A DNA stretch of 9,102 nt from an uncultured Alphaproteobacteria bacterium. Its GTDB lineage: Bacteria > Pseudomonadota > Alphaproteobacteria > Reyranellales > Reyranellaceae. The position numbers and the translations under genes are program-made. Under the pieces are notes generated by a model that searched no databases, was not told where the DNA came from, and saw only the letters and a program-made list of their open reading frames with translations. Where the stretch lies: positions 1 to 9,102 of the forward strand of contig CAIYWM010001029.1 in NCBI GenBank assembly GCA_903929895.1, in the 5' to 3' direction. The first letter of the stretch is position 1. Every line of letters begins with the position of its first letter. This document shows, piece after piece, positions 1 through 7,714 of this stretch.

Positions 1-39
1 ATCCTGGTCGACACGCCGACGAAGCTTTACGGCCTCTAG
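1..39 (+). CDS. C-terminal end of a probable amidohydrolase-family protein (partial)
   Basis: Frame 1 from the left edge reads ILVDTPTKLYGL and then a TAG stop at 37-39. The pattern 'ILVDTPxxLYG' followed at once by the stop closely resembles the C-terminus of amidohydrolase-2 type metal-dependent hydrolases (PF04909; TIM-barrel decarboxylases/hydrolases), which commonly end in a 'xNPxRLYGF'-like segment. Only 12 residues are visible, so no catalytic residue can be checked and the assignment rests on this tail alone. A six-pair hairpin (30-35 with 41-46) overlaps the stop but has no T-run, so I do not call it a terminator. Confidence 0.5.
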   Translation: MLVDTPTKLYGL

Positions 40-317
40 CAGGCCGCTGGGAAAGCCGGGTCTCGACACGTAAACGAAATAAACGAAACAAACGAATCAG
101 TCGAATTGAGAGTCGCACCCCCTGGATAAGGTATCCTGGTACCGTTGGGCGGGTCGATGTCGCTCGCCGGCACCTCCCGCAAGAACCGCGAGCGGCGGCT
201 GGCGGCGGTGGTCGGTCAGCCGGGGGCCAGGGCGCCGATGCCGAGCGAGCACCCGGCGCGGACGACGAGGCTGGCACAAGTCCCCCCAGACCAATTCATC
301 AAGGAAGCAGTATCAGG
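40..317. other. 278-base stretch with no recognisable gene
   Basis: This lies between the rightward partial gene and the 3' end of the leftward dioxygenase-rhodanese gene, so the flanking genes converge on it. Six-frame reading gives only short, arginine- and proline-rich frames typical of GC-rich shadow reading, with no domain, no Shine-Dalgarno site tied to a start, and no tRNA-like fold. Its left part (about 70-110) is clearly AT-richer than its surroundings and holds a 9-base tandem repeat. I see no clear terminator for either flanking gene. Confidence 0.5.
72..98. repeat. Three tandem copies of a 9-base AT-rich unit
   Basis: Positions 72-80 read aaacgaaat, 81-89 aaacgaaac and 90-98 aaacgaatc. 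A more degenerate fourth unit, agtcgaatt, may follow at 99-107. The unit is much AT-richer than the surrounding DNA and falls in a gene-free gap about 33 bases after the stop of the partial gene. It could be slippage-derived noncoding sequence or a small protein-binding array. Nothing in the sequence decides between these. Confidence 0.6.
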
Positions 318-1391
318 TCAGGCCGACCCACCTTCTACGGCCCGCCCTTCGGCGCGCCAGCGCAGCATGCCGCCGGGCAGGTTGGCGACGTCGGCCAGGC
401 CCGCCTTCTGCAGGATGGCGGTCGCATGGGCGGAGCGGCTGCCGGCACGGCAGACGGCGACGACCGGCTTGTCCTTCGGCAGGTCCTTCGCGCGCACCGC
501 CAGCTCGCCCAGGGGAACCAGCGTCGCGCCGCGGATATGACCGAGCGGACCGGTAAACTCGGCCGACTCGCGCACGTCGACGACATGCACCTTGGCGAGG
601 TTCTCTTCGAGCCAGTGCGGCTCGACTTCCCAGACGCCGCCGAAGGTGAAGCGCAAGGGCGCCCAGCCGGGCTCGGCCGGCGGTCCGGCGCCGTTACCAG
701 GCTCACCGCAGCGCAGGTTGGCGGGCACCGCCTCGTCGATCTTCTTCGGGTGCGGCAAATCGAGGTTCTTCATGTAGCCGACATAGTCATTCTCGCCCAC
801 CTCGCCGCCCAGCCGCGGATTGAACTTCTTCTCCTCGATCACGCTGCTGACCGTGAGGCCGCGATAGTCGTGCGCGGGATAGAGCAGGCAGCTCTCCGGC
901 AGAGCGAAGATTCGCGAGCGGACCGAACGATAGAGGGCGCGCGGATCGCCCTGCTGGAAGTCGGTGCGACCCGAGCCCCGGATCAGGATGCAGTCGCCGG
1001 TGAAGGCCATGGTCTCGTCGTCGAGCACGTAGGTGACGCAGCCCGACGTGTGGCCGGGCGTGGAGCGCACTTCAAGCGCCCGGCGGCCGAACTCGATCCG
1101 GTCGCCGTCCTGCAGCAGCCGGTCGGCACCCGCCGCGCCTGATGCCGCCGAAAGCGCGATCTTGCTGCCCAGCCGCTGCTTCAGCAGCCAGGCGCCAGTC
1201 ACATGGTCGGCGTGGACGTGGGTGTCGAGCGTCCAGGCGAGCGTGAGGCCGAGTTCGCCGATCAGCGCCGCGTCGCGCCGCGCCTGCTCGAACACCGGGT
1301 CGATCAGCAGCGCCTCTTTCGAGACGCTGCAGCCGAGCAGGTAGGTGTAGGTCGACGAGGTCGGATCGAAGAGCTGGCGGAAGACGAGCAT
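318..1391 (-). CDS. Persulfide dioxygenase-rhodanese fusion (ETHE1-like MBL-fold)
   Basis: The product is 357 aa, starting at the ATG at 1391-1389, which is preceded by a GGGGAGAG Shine-Dalgarno stretch. Longer readings in this frame run through the neighbouring reductase and are shadows. Residues 1-235 are a metallo-beta-lactamase fold: THVHADH at 57-63 (H58, H60, D62, H63), H114 in TPGHTSG, D133 in TGDC and H174 in YPAHDY. By comparison with human ETHE1, the mononuclear iron ligands are H58, H114 and D133. Residues about 262-357 are a rhodanese domain with active-site C314 in the loop CRAGSR, typical of thiosulfate sulfurtransferases. The length (about 355 aa) and domain order match known bacterial persulfide dioxygenase-rhodanese fusions, in which the dioxygenase oxidises glutathione persulfide to sulfite and glutathione and the rhodanese moves sulfane sulfur between thiosulfate and glutathione. 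No signal peptide is seen, so it is cytoplasmic. It is the last gene of the leftward cluster, 14 bases after the aldo/keto reductase. All key residues are present. Substrate preference is inferred from the family. Confidence 0.88.
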   Translation of the reverse strand: MLVFRQLFDPTSSTYTYLLGCSVSKEALLIDPVFEQARRDAALIGELGLTLAWTLDTHVHADHVTGAWLLKQRLGSKIALSAASGAAGADRLLQDGDRIEFGRRALEVRSTPGHTSGCVTYVLDDETMAFTGDCILIRGSGRTDFQQGDPRALYRSVRSRIFALPESCLLYPAHDYRGLTVSSVIEEKKFNPRLGGEVGENDYVGYMKNLDLPHPKKIDEAVPANLRCGEPGNGAGPPAEPGWAPLRFTFGGVWEVEPHWLEENLAKVHVVDVRESAEFTGPLGHIRGATLVPLGELAVRAKDLPKDKPVVAVCRAGSRSAHATAILQKAGLADVANLPGGMLRWRAEGRAVEGGSA

Positions 1392-1405
1392 TGGTCTCTC
1401 CCCGC

Positions 1406-2356
1406 TCAGGCCGGTGCGCTGGCCTTGTCGAGGGCGGCGACCGATTCGGGATCGAGTTCCAGGGTCGTCGAGTTGAGCACGTCGTCGAGCTGCTTCAGGC
1501 TGGTCGCGCTGACGATCGGCGCGGTGATCGACTTGCGCTGCAGCAGCCAGGCGAGCGCCACCTGCGCCAGGGTGGCGCCGTTCTTCTCGGCGGCATCGTC
1601 GAGCGCCTTCAGGACGGCCGTGCCCTTCGGGTTGATGTACTTCTTCACGCCGGCGCCGCGCTGGGCGGTGCCGACATCGGCCTCGGACCGGTACTTGCCG
1701 GTCAGGAAGCCGCTGGCCAGCGAATAATAGGGGATCACGCCGATCTCCTGCTTCAGGCACTCGTCCTCCAGCGCGCCCTCGAACAGGCCGCGCTCCATCA
1801 GATTGTAATGCGGCTGCAGGCTTTCGTAGCGCGGCAGGCCCTTCTCCTTCGCGATCTTCGCCGCTTCGGCGAGGCGCGGGGCGTCGAAGTTGGACGCGCC
1901 GATGAAGCGGATCTTGCCGGCCTTCACCAGCTCGCCGTAGGTCGAGAGCGTCTCCTCCTGGAGCGTATCCTTGTCGTCCTTGTGCGACTGGAAGAGGTCG
2001 ATGCGGTCGGTGTTGAGCCGCTTCAGCGAGGCGTCCACCGACTCTGTGATGTTCTTGGCGGAGAGCGCGCCGCTCGGCAGCCCCATGCCACACTTGGTGG
2101 CCAGCACGATCTTGTCCCGCTTGGACGGATCCTTCTTGAGCCAACTGCCGATCACCGTTTCGCTCTCGCCGCCCTTGTTGCCCGGGAACCAGCGCGAATA
2201 GACGTCGGCGGTGTCGACGAAGGAGAAGCCGGCATCGACGAACGCATCGAGCAGCTGGTGTGACATTGCCTCGTCGGCGGTCCAGCCGAAGACGTTGCCG
2301 CCGAAGGCGATGGGAACGAACTCGAGGTCGGACTTGCCGAGTTTGCGCTTCTGCAT
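1406..2356 (-). CDS. Aldo/keto reductase
   Basis: The product is 316 aa, a normal single-domain AKR length. The start is the ATG at 2356-2354, with GAGGAG (2368-2363) six bases upstream; it begins [13 protein letters not shown], the usual N-terminal hairpin of the family. The catalytic tetrad is visible: D48 and Y53 in DTADVY, K88 in ATKCG and H125 in LFQSHKDD. Further family marks are GASNF at about 153-157, QPHYNLMER at 181-189 and [14 protein letters not shown] (residues 209-222), which match the soluble NADPH-binding TIM barrel of the YajO/Gpr-like or AKR11-14-like groups. It should reduce aldehydes or ketones with NADPH in the cytoplasm; the substrate is unknown. It sits 19 bases after the mechanosensitive channel stop and 14 bases before the persulfide dioxygenase start, which suggests co-transcription. 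Translation in this frame stays open upstream of the ATG, but that part overlaps the channel gene and lacks family similarity. Confidence 0.92.
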   Translation of the reverse strand: MQKRKLGKSDLEFVPIAFGGNVFGWTADEAMSHQLLDAFVDAGFSFVDTADVYSRWFPGNKGGESETVIGSWLKKDPSKRDKIVLATKCGMGLPSGALSAKNITESVDASLKRLNTDRIDLFQSHKDDKDTLQEETLSTYGELVKAGKIRFIGASNFDAPRLAEAAKIAKEKGLPRYESLQPHYNLMERGLFEGALEDECLKQEIGVIPYYSLASGFLTGKYRSEADVGTAQRGAGVKKYINPKGTAVLKALDDAAEKNGATLAQVALAWLLQRKSITAPIVSATSLKQLDDVLNSTTLELDPESVAALDKASAPA

Positions 2357-2362
2357 CTTTGA

Positions 2363-2368
2363 CTCCTC
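2363..2368 (-). promoter_or_regulatory. Shine-Dalgarno site fixing the aldo/keto reductase start
   Basis: On the minus strand this reads GAGGAG, six bases before the ATG at 2356. It lies in the 19-base gap after the TAG stop of the channel gene (2378-2376). It decides for this start over longer in-frame readings that would run back into the channel gene. Confidence 0.7.
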
Positions 2369-2375
2369 TGGAGAT

Positions 2376-4394
2376 CTATTCGGCGGCCTTGGGGGGCGCC
2401 GCGGCGGACGCTTCGGCCTTCTCGTCGGCCAGGGGCGGCACCGCGGGCGTCGCCGGTATGGGGAACAAATAATTGTTGCCGGTCGCGAACTGGATGCCCA
2501 GCGCCGGGAACTGATCATACATGCGACGGATCGCCATGCGCTGCACCATGGTGGGATTCTTCGGGCGCGCCATGAACTTGAAGCGCACGATCAGCGAATT
2601 GTCCTTGATGTCGACGACGCCCTGCATCTTGAGCGGCTGCAGCAGGATCGGCTTGAACTGCGGCTCGTCCATCATCTGGAGGCCGATCTTCTTGACCGTC
2701 TTGCGCAGCAGCTCGACGTCGGTGCCGTTGGCGAAGGCGATGTTGAACTTCACCACCGTCCAGTCGCGGCTGAAGTTGGTGATATGGCCGACCTGGCCGA
2801 ACGGCACGATGTGCAGCTGGCCGTTCTGGTGGCGCAGCTTGAGGGACCGCACGCTGAAGCCTTCGACGGTTCCCTTGACCTTGCTGCAGTCGACATATTC
2901 GCCGATGCGAAACGAATCTTCGGCCAGGAAGAAGACGCCCGACACGATGTCTCGGACCAGCGACTGGCTGCCGAAGGAAACGGCGAGGCCGAACACCGAG
3001 GCGCCGGCGATCAGCGGCGTGATGTTGACGCCGAGTTCCGACAGGACCAGCAGGCTGCCAATGACGGCAATCGTGGCACCCGCAACGACGCGCAGCAGCG
3101 GCATCAGGGTGCGCAGCCTGGAAGCGGCGACCTGGACCTCCTCCTCCGAGTCCCCCGAGACGTCGGCCGAGGGTAGCGGATTGGAGGCGATGTAGGAGTC
3201 CATGCGGTACTTGATGAAACGCCAGCCGGCATAGATCGCCACCGCGGTGATCGCCGCCATCTTGGCCCCGCGATCGTGCGCGACCCATTCTTCGGCGGTC
3301 GCCGCCGCCAGCACCCGGACCATCAGCGCCTCGGCGATCAGGATCGCAACGTAGAGGCGCACGAGCAGCCGCAAACAGTCGGCCACCACGTCGCCCGCCA
3401 TCGGCAGCTCGGAGACGATGTGGCGCGTGACGCGGTGCATCAGCGTCTCGAACAGCAGCAGGGCGATCAGCGTCGATTCGATGACGGCCAGGCCCCGCGC
3501 GGCCGTGCCGCTCTCCGTCAGCGCGGCATAGACGGAGGCTGCGCCCAGGAGCACGTAGAAGGCGAGACCGCCCATCCACCAGTTGCGCGCCGCATCGAGC
3601 TTGAGCTGACGGCTGAAACCGGTCGGCGGCACCATGGCGGTGAGCCAGGCGGCCATGTCGAAACGCCAGCGCCAGACGACCACGACCAGCAGCACGGCAA
3701 TCACCGGCACGTAGAGGATGATGGCCGCACTCGTCATCTCGCGGTTTGCACCCGTCGCCTCGAGGGCGCGCGCCGCGAGACTGCCCAGCAGCGGCAGCAG
3801 AATCACGAAGTCCAGGGCGACCAGCAGACGGCGCGCCGTGCCGTCATCCACCGGGGCGATGCGGCCCTCCGCCAGGTGCGGGCGCAGGAAAGCGCGGAAT
3901 ACCAGGTTGAAGGCGCGCCAATAGACGAGTGTATGCAGCACCATCTGGCCGAGCTGGGAGCCGAGGCTGCCCGACGGGCCGACAAGCCCCAGCACGAGGC
4001 GGCCCGCGACGGCCAATGCCACCAGCGCCAGCGCGTCGAGCAGCAGCGCACGGAAGAAGGCGCGGAGCGGCGTCTTGCTGGCCAAACGGTCGAAGGCATG
4101 GACACGCGCACGGCTCAGGATCAGGCGGGCAATGAATTCGGCGATCAGGCCGGCCACGACGATAGCGACCAGCAGGAGTGCCGTGCGGCCGCCGATCGTC
4201 TGCGGCAGGGCCAGGAGATGCGCACCGAGTGCGGGAAGCTGCGCGACCGTGAACTCGAAACGCTCGGTCATCAGCAGCAGGAACCCGGCCGAAGCGCTAT
4301 GGCCGCCGGTCACCGTCTGGGCCGTCGCCGGAAACGCCCAGGTGGCGGCCAGAGCGCCGATCACGGAGGCGCCACCACGGCTTGACCGTTTCAT
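2376..4394 (-). CDS. Large MscS-family mechanosensitive channel
   Basis: The product is 672 aa, starting at the ATG at 4394-4392 with a GGGGG-type ribosome site about eight bases upstream. Residues 1-26 look like a cleavable signal peptide (KRSSR, a hydrophobic core, then ATA|Q). About ten to eleven hydrophobic segments follow, for example near 68-92, 112-137, 198-215, 222-241, 281-302, 310-327, 345-372, 388-402 and 432-453, ahead of the conserved pore helix and beta domain. The MscS core spans about 457-600: the Gly/Ala-rich pore helix (SVFGLAVSFGSQSLVRD at 476-492), FFLAEDSFRIGEYV and VEGFSVRSLKLRHQNG, then the alpha/beta cytoplasmic vestibule up to about 645. The last 20 or so residues are Ala/Pro-rich. 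The length and multi-helix N-terminus put it with the large MscS relatives (E. coli YbiO class) rather than the 286-aa MscS. It should gate under membrane tension in the inner membrane and relieve hypo-osmotic stress. It is the first gene of the leftward cluster. Confidence 0.92.
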   Translation of the reverse strand: MKRSSRGGASVIGALAATWAFPATAQTVTGGHSASAGFLLLMTERFEFTVAQLPALGAHLLALPQTIGGRTALLLVAIVVAGLIAEFIARLILSRARVHAFDRLASKTPLRAFFRALLLDALALVALAVAGRLVLGLVGPSGSLGSQLGQMVLHTLVYWRAFNLVFRAFLRPHLAEGRIAPVDDGTARRLLVALDFVILLPLLGSLAARALEATGANREMTSAAIILYVPVIAVLLVVVVWRWRFDMAAWLTAMVPPTGFSRQLKLDAARNWWMGGLAFYVLLGAASVYAALTESGTAARGLAVIESTLIALLLFETLMHRVTRHIVSELPMAGDVVADCLRLLVRLYVAILIAEALMVRVLAAATAEEWVAHDRGAKMAAITAVAIYAGWRFIKYRMDSYIASNPLPSADVSGDSEEEVQVAASRLRTLMPLLRVVAGATIAVIGSLLVLSELGVNITPLIAGASVFGLAVSFGSQSLVRDIVSGVFFLAEDSFRIGEYVDCSKVKGTVEGFSVRSLKLRHQNGQLHIVPFGQVGHITNFSRDWTVVKFNIAFANGTDVELLRKTVKKIGLQMMDEPQFKPILLQPLKMQGVVDIKDNSLIVRFKFMARPKNPTMVQRMAIRRMYDQFPALGIQFATGNNYLFPIPATPAVPPLADEKAEASAAAPPKAAE

Positions 4395-4477
4395 CGATTT
4401 TCCCCCAAAGGATGTCTTCCCGACCCTAAGACAATTGGCGCCCAGCCGCCAGACGACACCACAGGAGAGACGCCCCG
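4395..4477. promoter_or_regulatory. Divergent intergenic control region (channel operon / acyl-CoA synthetase)
   Basis: Eighty-three bases separate two diverging starts, so promoters for both directions probably lie here or run slightly into the genes. The ribosome site for the right-hand gene is AGGAGA at 4463-4468. I can see no convincing -35/-10 pair in either direction, nor any strong dyad, so this entry rests on gene layout only. Confidence 0.35.
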
Positions 4478-6124
<1,647 letters not shown>

Positions 6125-6214
6125 TTGTCGTCCTGAGCGGAGCGAAGGACCTGCCGGAACGACCGAAGGACTCCCTGGCGGCCGCGAGATCCTTCGCTTC
6201 GCTCAGGATGACAA
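6125..6214. repeat. Imperfect inverted repeat of the 'cctgagcgaagcgaagga' class; possible bidirectional terminator
   Basis: The left arm (6125-6152) and right arm (6187-6214) are 28 bases each and match in 25 of 28 positions when one is reverse-complemented. In RNA two of the three differences become G-U pairs, giving a near-continuous 28-pair stem with a 34-base loop. The loop contains another partial copy of the unit (cgaaggac at 6164-6171, also at 6143-6150). Sequences of this kind recur dispersed in many proteobacterial genomes and are often mistranslated as short 'HPERSEGS...SAQDD' peptides. The element starts on the base after the acyl-CoA synthetase stop and ends inside the coding end of the convergent DUF1772 gene. 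A role as terminator of both genes is plausible from position and stem strength, but there is no T-run. Confidence 0.85.
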
Positions 6215-6637
6215 GGATGCCCAGAGAAACAGCAAGGTCGCGCCGATGCCGAGCATCGTGCGCTTCGCGTGGAGCTTGCCCCAGCGGCGCAGCAGTGTGT
6301 GGCTGTCCTCGCCGGCATCGTCGAGGGCGATCGCCTTCAGCTCATTGTTGACCGGCATGATCATCAGGGCTGTGTAGGCCCAGTTGGCCCCCATCAGGAT
6401 GGCGCCGACGATCCAGAGCTCGTCGCGCGTCTGCCACCAGGCTGCCATGCCCAGCACGAAGCCCAGGGCGGCCAGCGATCCCTGCATGATCGTCCCGCGT
6501 CTGTAGGCCGGCTTCCACTGCTGGAGCTGCGCGCGGTCGTCGAGTTCGGACCGCGCTGGGTGTTCGGCGAAGCTCACGTAAAAGGCCGCGCCGGCAAAGA
6601 GCGACGCCGTCACCAGGGCCAGAATTCCGAAGATCAT
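6203..6637 (-). CDS. DUF1772-family small membrane protein
   Basis: The product is 144 aa. The ATG at 6637-6635 follows GGAAGGA (6649-6643) by five bases; much longer readings of this frame lie antisense to the oxygenase gene and are shadows. Four hydrophobic segments are visible at about 2-22, 51-68, 74-94 and 126-142. The pattern fits the DUF1772 family (PF08592, grouped with anthrone oxygenase-like proteins): an early glycine/alanine helix with FAEHPAR after it, WKPAYRRG, MPVNN at 94-98 and RRWGKLHAKR at 117-126. Biochemical function in bacteria is not established, so I do not assign one. The gene diverges from the oxygenase operon across 90 bases and converges on the acyl-CoA synthetase. 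Its last residues (Leu-Ser-Ser) and its TGA stop are encoded inside the right arm of the inverted repeat, so the natural C-terminus may have been altered by that element. Confidence 0.82.
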   Translation of the reverse strand: MIFGILALVTASLFAGAAFYVSFAEHPARSELDDRAQLQQWKPAYRRGTIMQGSLAALGFVLGMAAWWQTRDELWIVGAILMGANWAYTALMIMPVNNELKAIALDDAGEDSHTLLRRWGKLHAKRTMLGIGATLLFLWASLSS

Positions 6638-6727
6638 GACATTCCTTCCGTGCGCGCTGGACCGCGGCGCCGTGGCGGCATTATCGTCCGTTCCGGGCGA
6701 AATAGGGAGCCCGAGGAGGAGCAGACC
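6638..6727. promoter_or_regulatory. Divergent intergenic control region (DUF1772 gene / oxygenase operon)
   Basis: Ninety bases separate diverging starts. The region contains the ribosome sites of both genes (6643-6649 leftward, 6713-6720 rightward) and a 14-base near-palindrome at 6662-6675 (ccgcggcgccgtgg, one mismatched pair) that could be an operator or simply GC-rich chance. No clear -35/-10 elements are seen; a lone attatc at 6681-6686 is the only AT-rich hexamer. The call is from layout. Confidence 0.35.
6713..6720 (+). promoter_or_regulatory. Strong Shine-Dalgarno site supporting a GTG start
   Basis: GAGGAGGA lies seven bases before GTG at 6728-6730. The protein family begins its conserved IPVIDLG segment about five residues into the ORF, so this GTG gives the expected N-terminus and no ATG nearby does. 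Confidence 0.75.
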
Positions 6728-7714
6728 GTGGCCACCGAAACGATTCCCGTCATCGACCTCGGCCCCTACCTCGCGGGCGAGCCCGGCGCGATGGACCGTA
6801 CCGCGAAGGAACTGCGCTTCGCGCTGACCGAGATCGGCTTCTACTTCATTGTGAACCACGGCATCGCGCGCGAGAAGATCGCCGCCATGTTCGCCGAGGT
6901 GAAGCGCTTCCACGACCAGCCGGTCGAGAAGAAGCTCGAACTCAAGCTCGACCAGCACAATACCGGCTACCTGCCGATGCGCGGCAACACGCTGCGCACC
7001 TCGACCGTCCAGACCGGCACCAAGGCCAACCTGAACGAGGCCTTCTTCGTGAAGCGCGAGATGGCGCCGGACCATCCCGACGTGCTGTCGGGCCGCCGCT
7101 TCCGCGGCCTCAACCGCTGGCCCGACCTGCCCGGCTTCCGCGACACCGTCCTCGATTACTGCAACGAGATGGAGCGGCTGGTGCAGAAGATGGTGCGGCT
7201 CTACGCCCGCGCCCTCGACCTGCCGGCCAACTATTTCGACACGGCTTTCGCCGAGCCGATGTTTTCTATGCGCATGACGCATTATCCGCCGCAGGACGGA
7301 CCGGTCGACGACGAGTTCGGCCTGGCGCCGCACACCGACACCAGCTTCCTCACCCTGCTGGCGCCGAACGAGGTGCAGGGCCTGTCGATCCGCAGCCAGA
7401 GCGGCAGCTGGATCGACATGCCGGCGATCGACAATGCCTATGTCGTGAACGGCGGGCAGATGCTGCAGCGCTATACCAACGACATGTTCCTGGCGACGCC
7501 GCACCGCGCGATCAACAAGACGGCCGGCGCGCGCTATGCCCTGCCCTTCTTCTGCGACAGCGGCATCGACTGGCCGGTCGCCGCCGTGCCGACCACGGTC
7601 GGTCCCGACAAGCCGCCGAAGTATCCCACGACCTGGTACAGCGACTACATGACCTGGTACCTGAAGCGGAACTACGACGTGCTCAACACGGAGGCCCAGC
7701 AGGCCGCCGAATGA
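6728..7714 (+). CDS. 2-oxoglutarate/Fe(II)-type oxygenase, isopenicillin N synthase-like (paralogue A)
   Basis: The product is 328 aa from a GTG start with a strong ribosome site. Residues 5-120 are the DIOX_N-type domain (IPVIDLGPYLAGEPG, then ALTEIGFYFIVNHG at 32-45). Residues about 180-290 are the double-stranded beta-helix core: H202 and D204 in PHTDTSF and distal H259 in TPHRAIN form the iron-binding facial triad, and R269 follows in ARYALPFF. In most relatives the co-substrate motif is Arg-x-Ser; here the third position is Ala (R269-Y-A271). A distinctive segment, GYLPMRGNTLRTSTVQ (80-95) with NLNEAFF after it, is also kept in the next gene. The family carries out hydroxylation, desaturation or oxidative ring closure using iron, oxygen and usually 2-oxoglutarate; the substrate is unknown. 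It is first in a rightward operon and its TGA overlaps the next ATG (ATGA at 7711-7714). Family call is sure; reaction is not. Confidence 0.9.
   Translation: MATETIPVIDLGPYLAGEPGAMDRTAKELRFALTEIGFYFIVNHGIAREKIAAMFAEVKRFHDQPVEKKLELKLDQHNTGYLPMRGNTLRTSTVQTGTKANLNEAFFVKREMAPDHPDVLSGRRFRGLNRWPDLPGFRDTVLDYCNEMERLVQKMVRLYARALDLPANYFDTAFAEPMFSMRMTHYPPQDGPVDDEFGLAPHTDTSFLTLLAPNEVQGLSIRSQSGSWIDMPAIDNAYVVNGGQMLQRYTNDMFLATPHRAINKTAGARYALPFFCDSGIDWPVAAVPTTVGPDKPPKYPTTWYSDYMTWYLKRNYDVLNTEAQQAAE

Noticed and set aside
30..46. Small hairpin overlapping the stop of the left partial gene, considered as a terminator
   Set aside because: Only six pairs and no following T-run; such stems are common by chance at this GC content.
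97..540. Short frames in the left gap (a 65-codon minus frame and a 131-codon plus frame from TTG)
   Set aside because: Arg/Pro-rich with no ribosome site or recognisable domain; the plus frame runs into the 3' end of the dioxygenase-rhodanese gene.
1392..2144. N-terminal extension of the persulfide dioxygenase frame into the reductase gene
   Set aside because: The extended part is the reductase read in another frame; the ATG at 1391 has its own ribosome site and gives the family N-terminus.
3276..4385. A 369-codon plus-strand frame within the channel gene
   Set aside because: It is antisense to the MscS-family gene and low in complexity (Gln/Arg/His-rich); a codon-bias shadow.
6638..7504. 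Long N-terminal extension of the DUF1772 frame
   Set aside because: It is antisense to the first oxygenase; the ATG at 6637 with GGAAGGA five bases before it gives the expected 144-aa protein.
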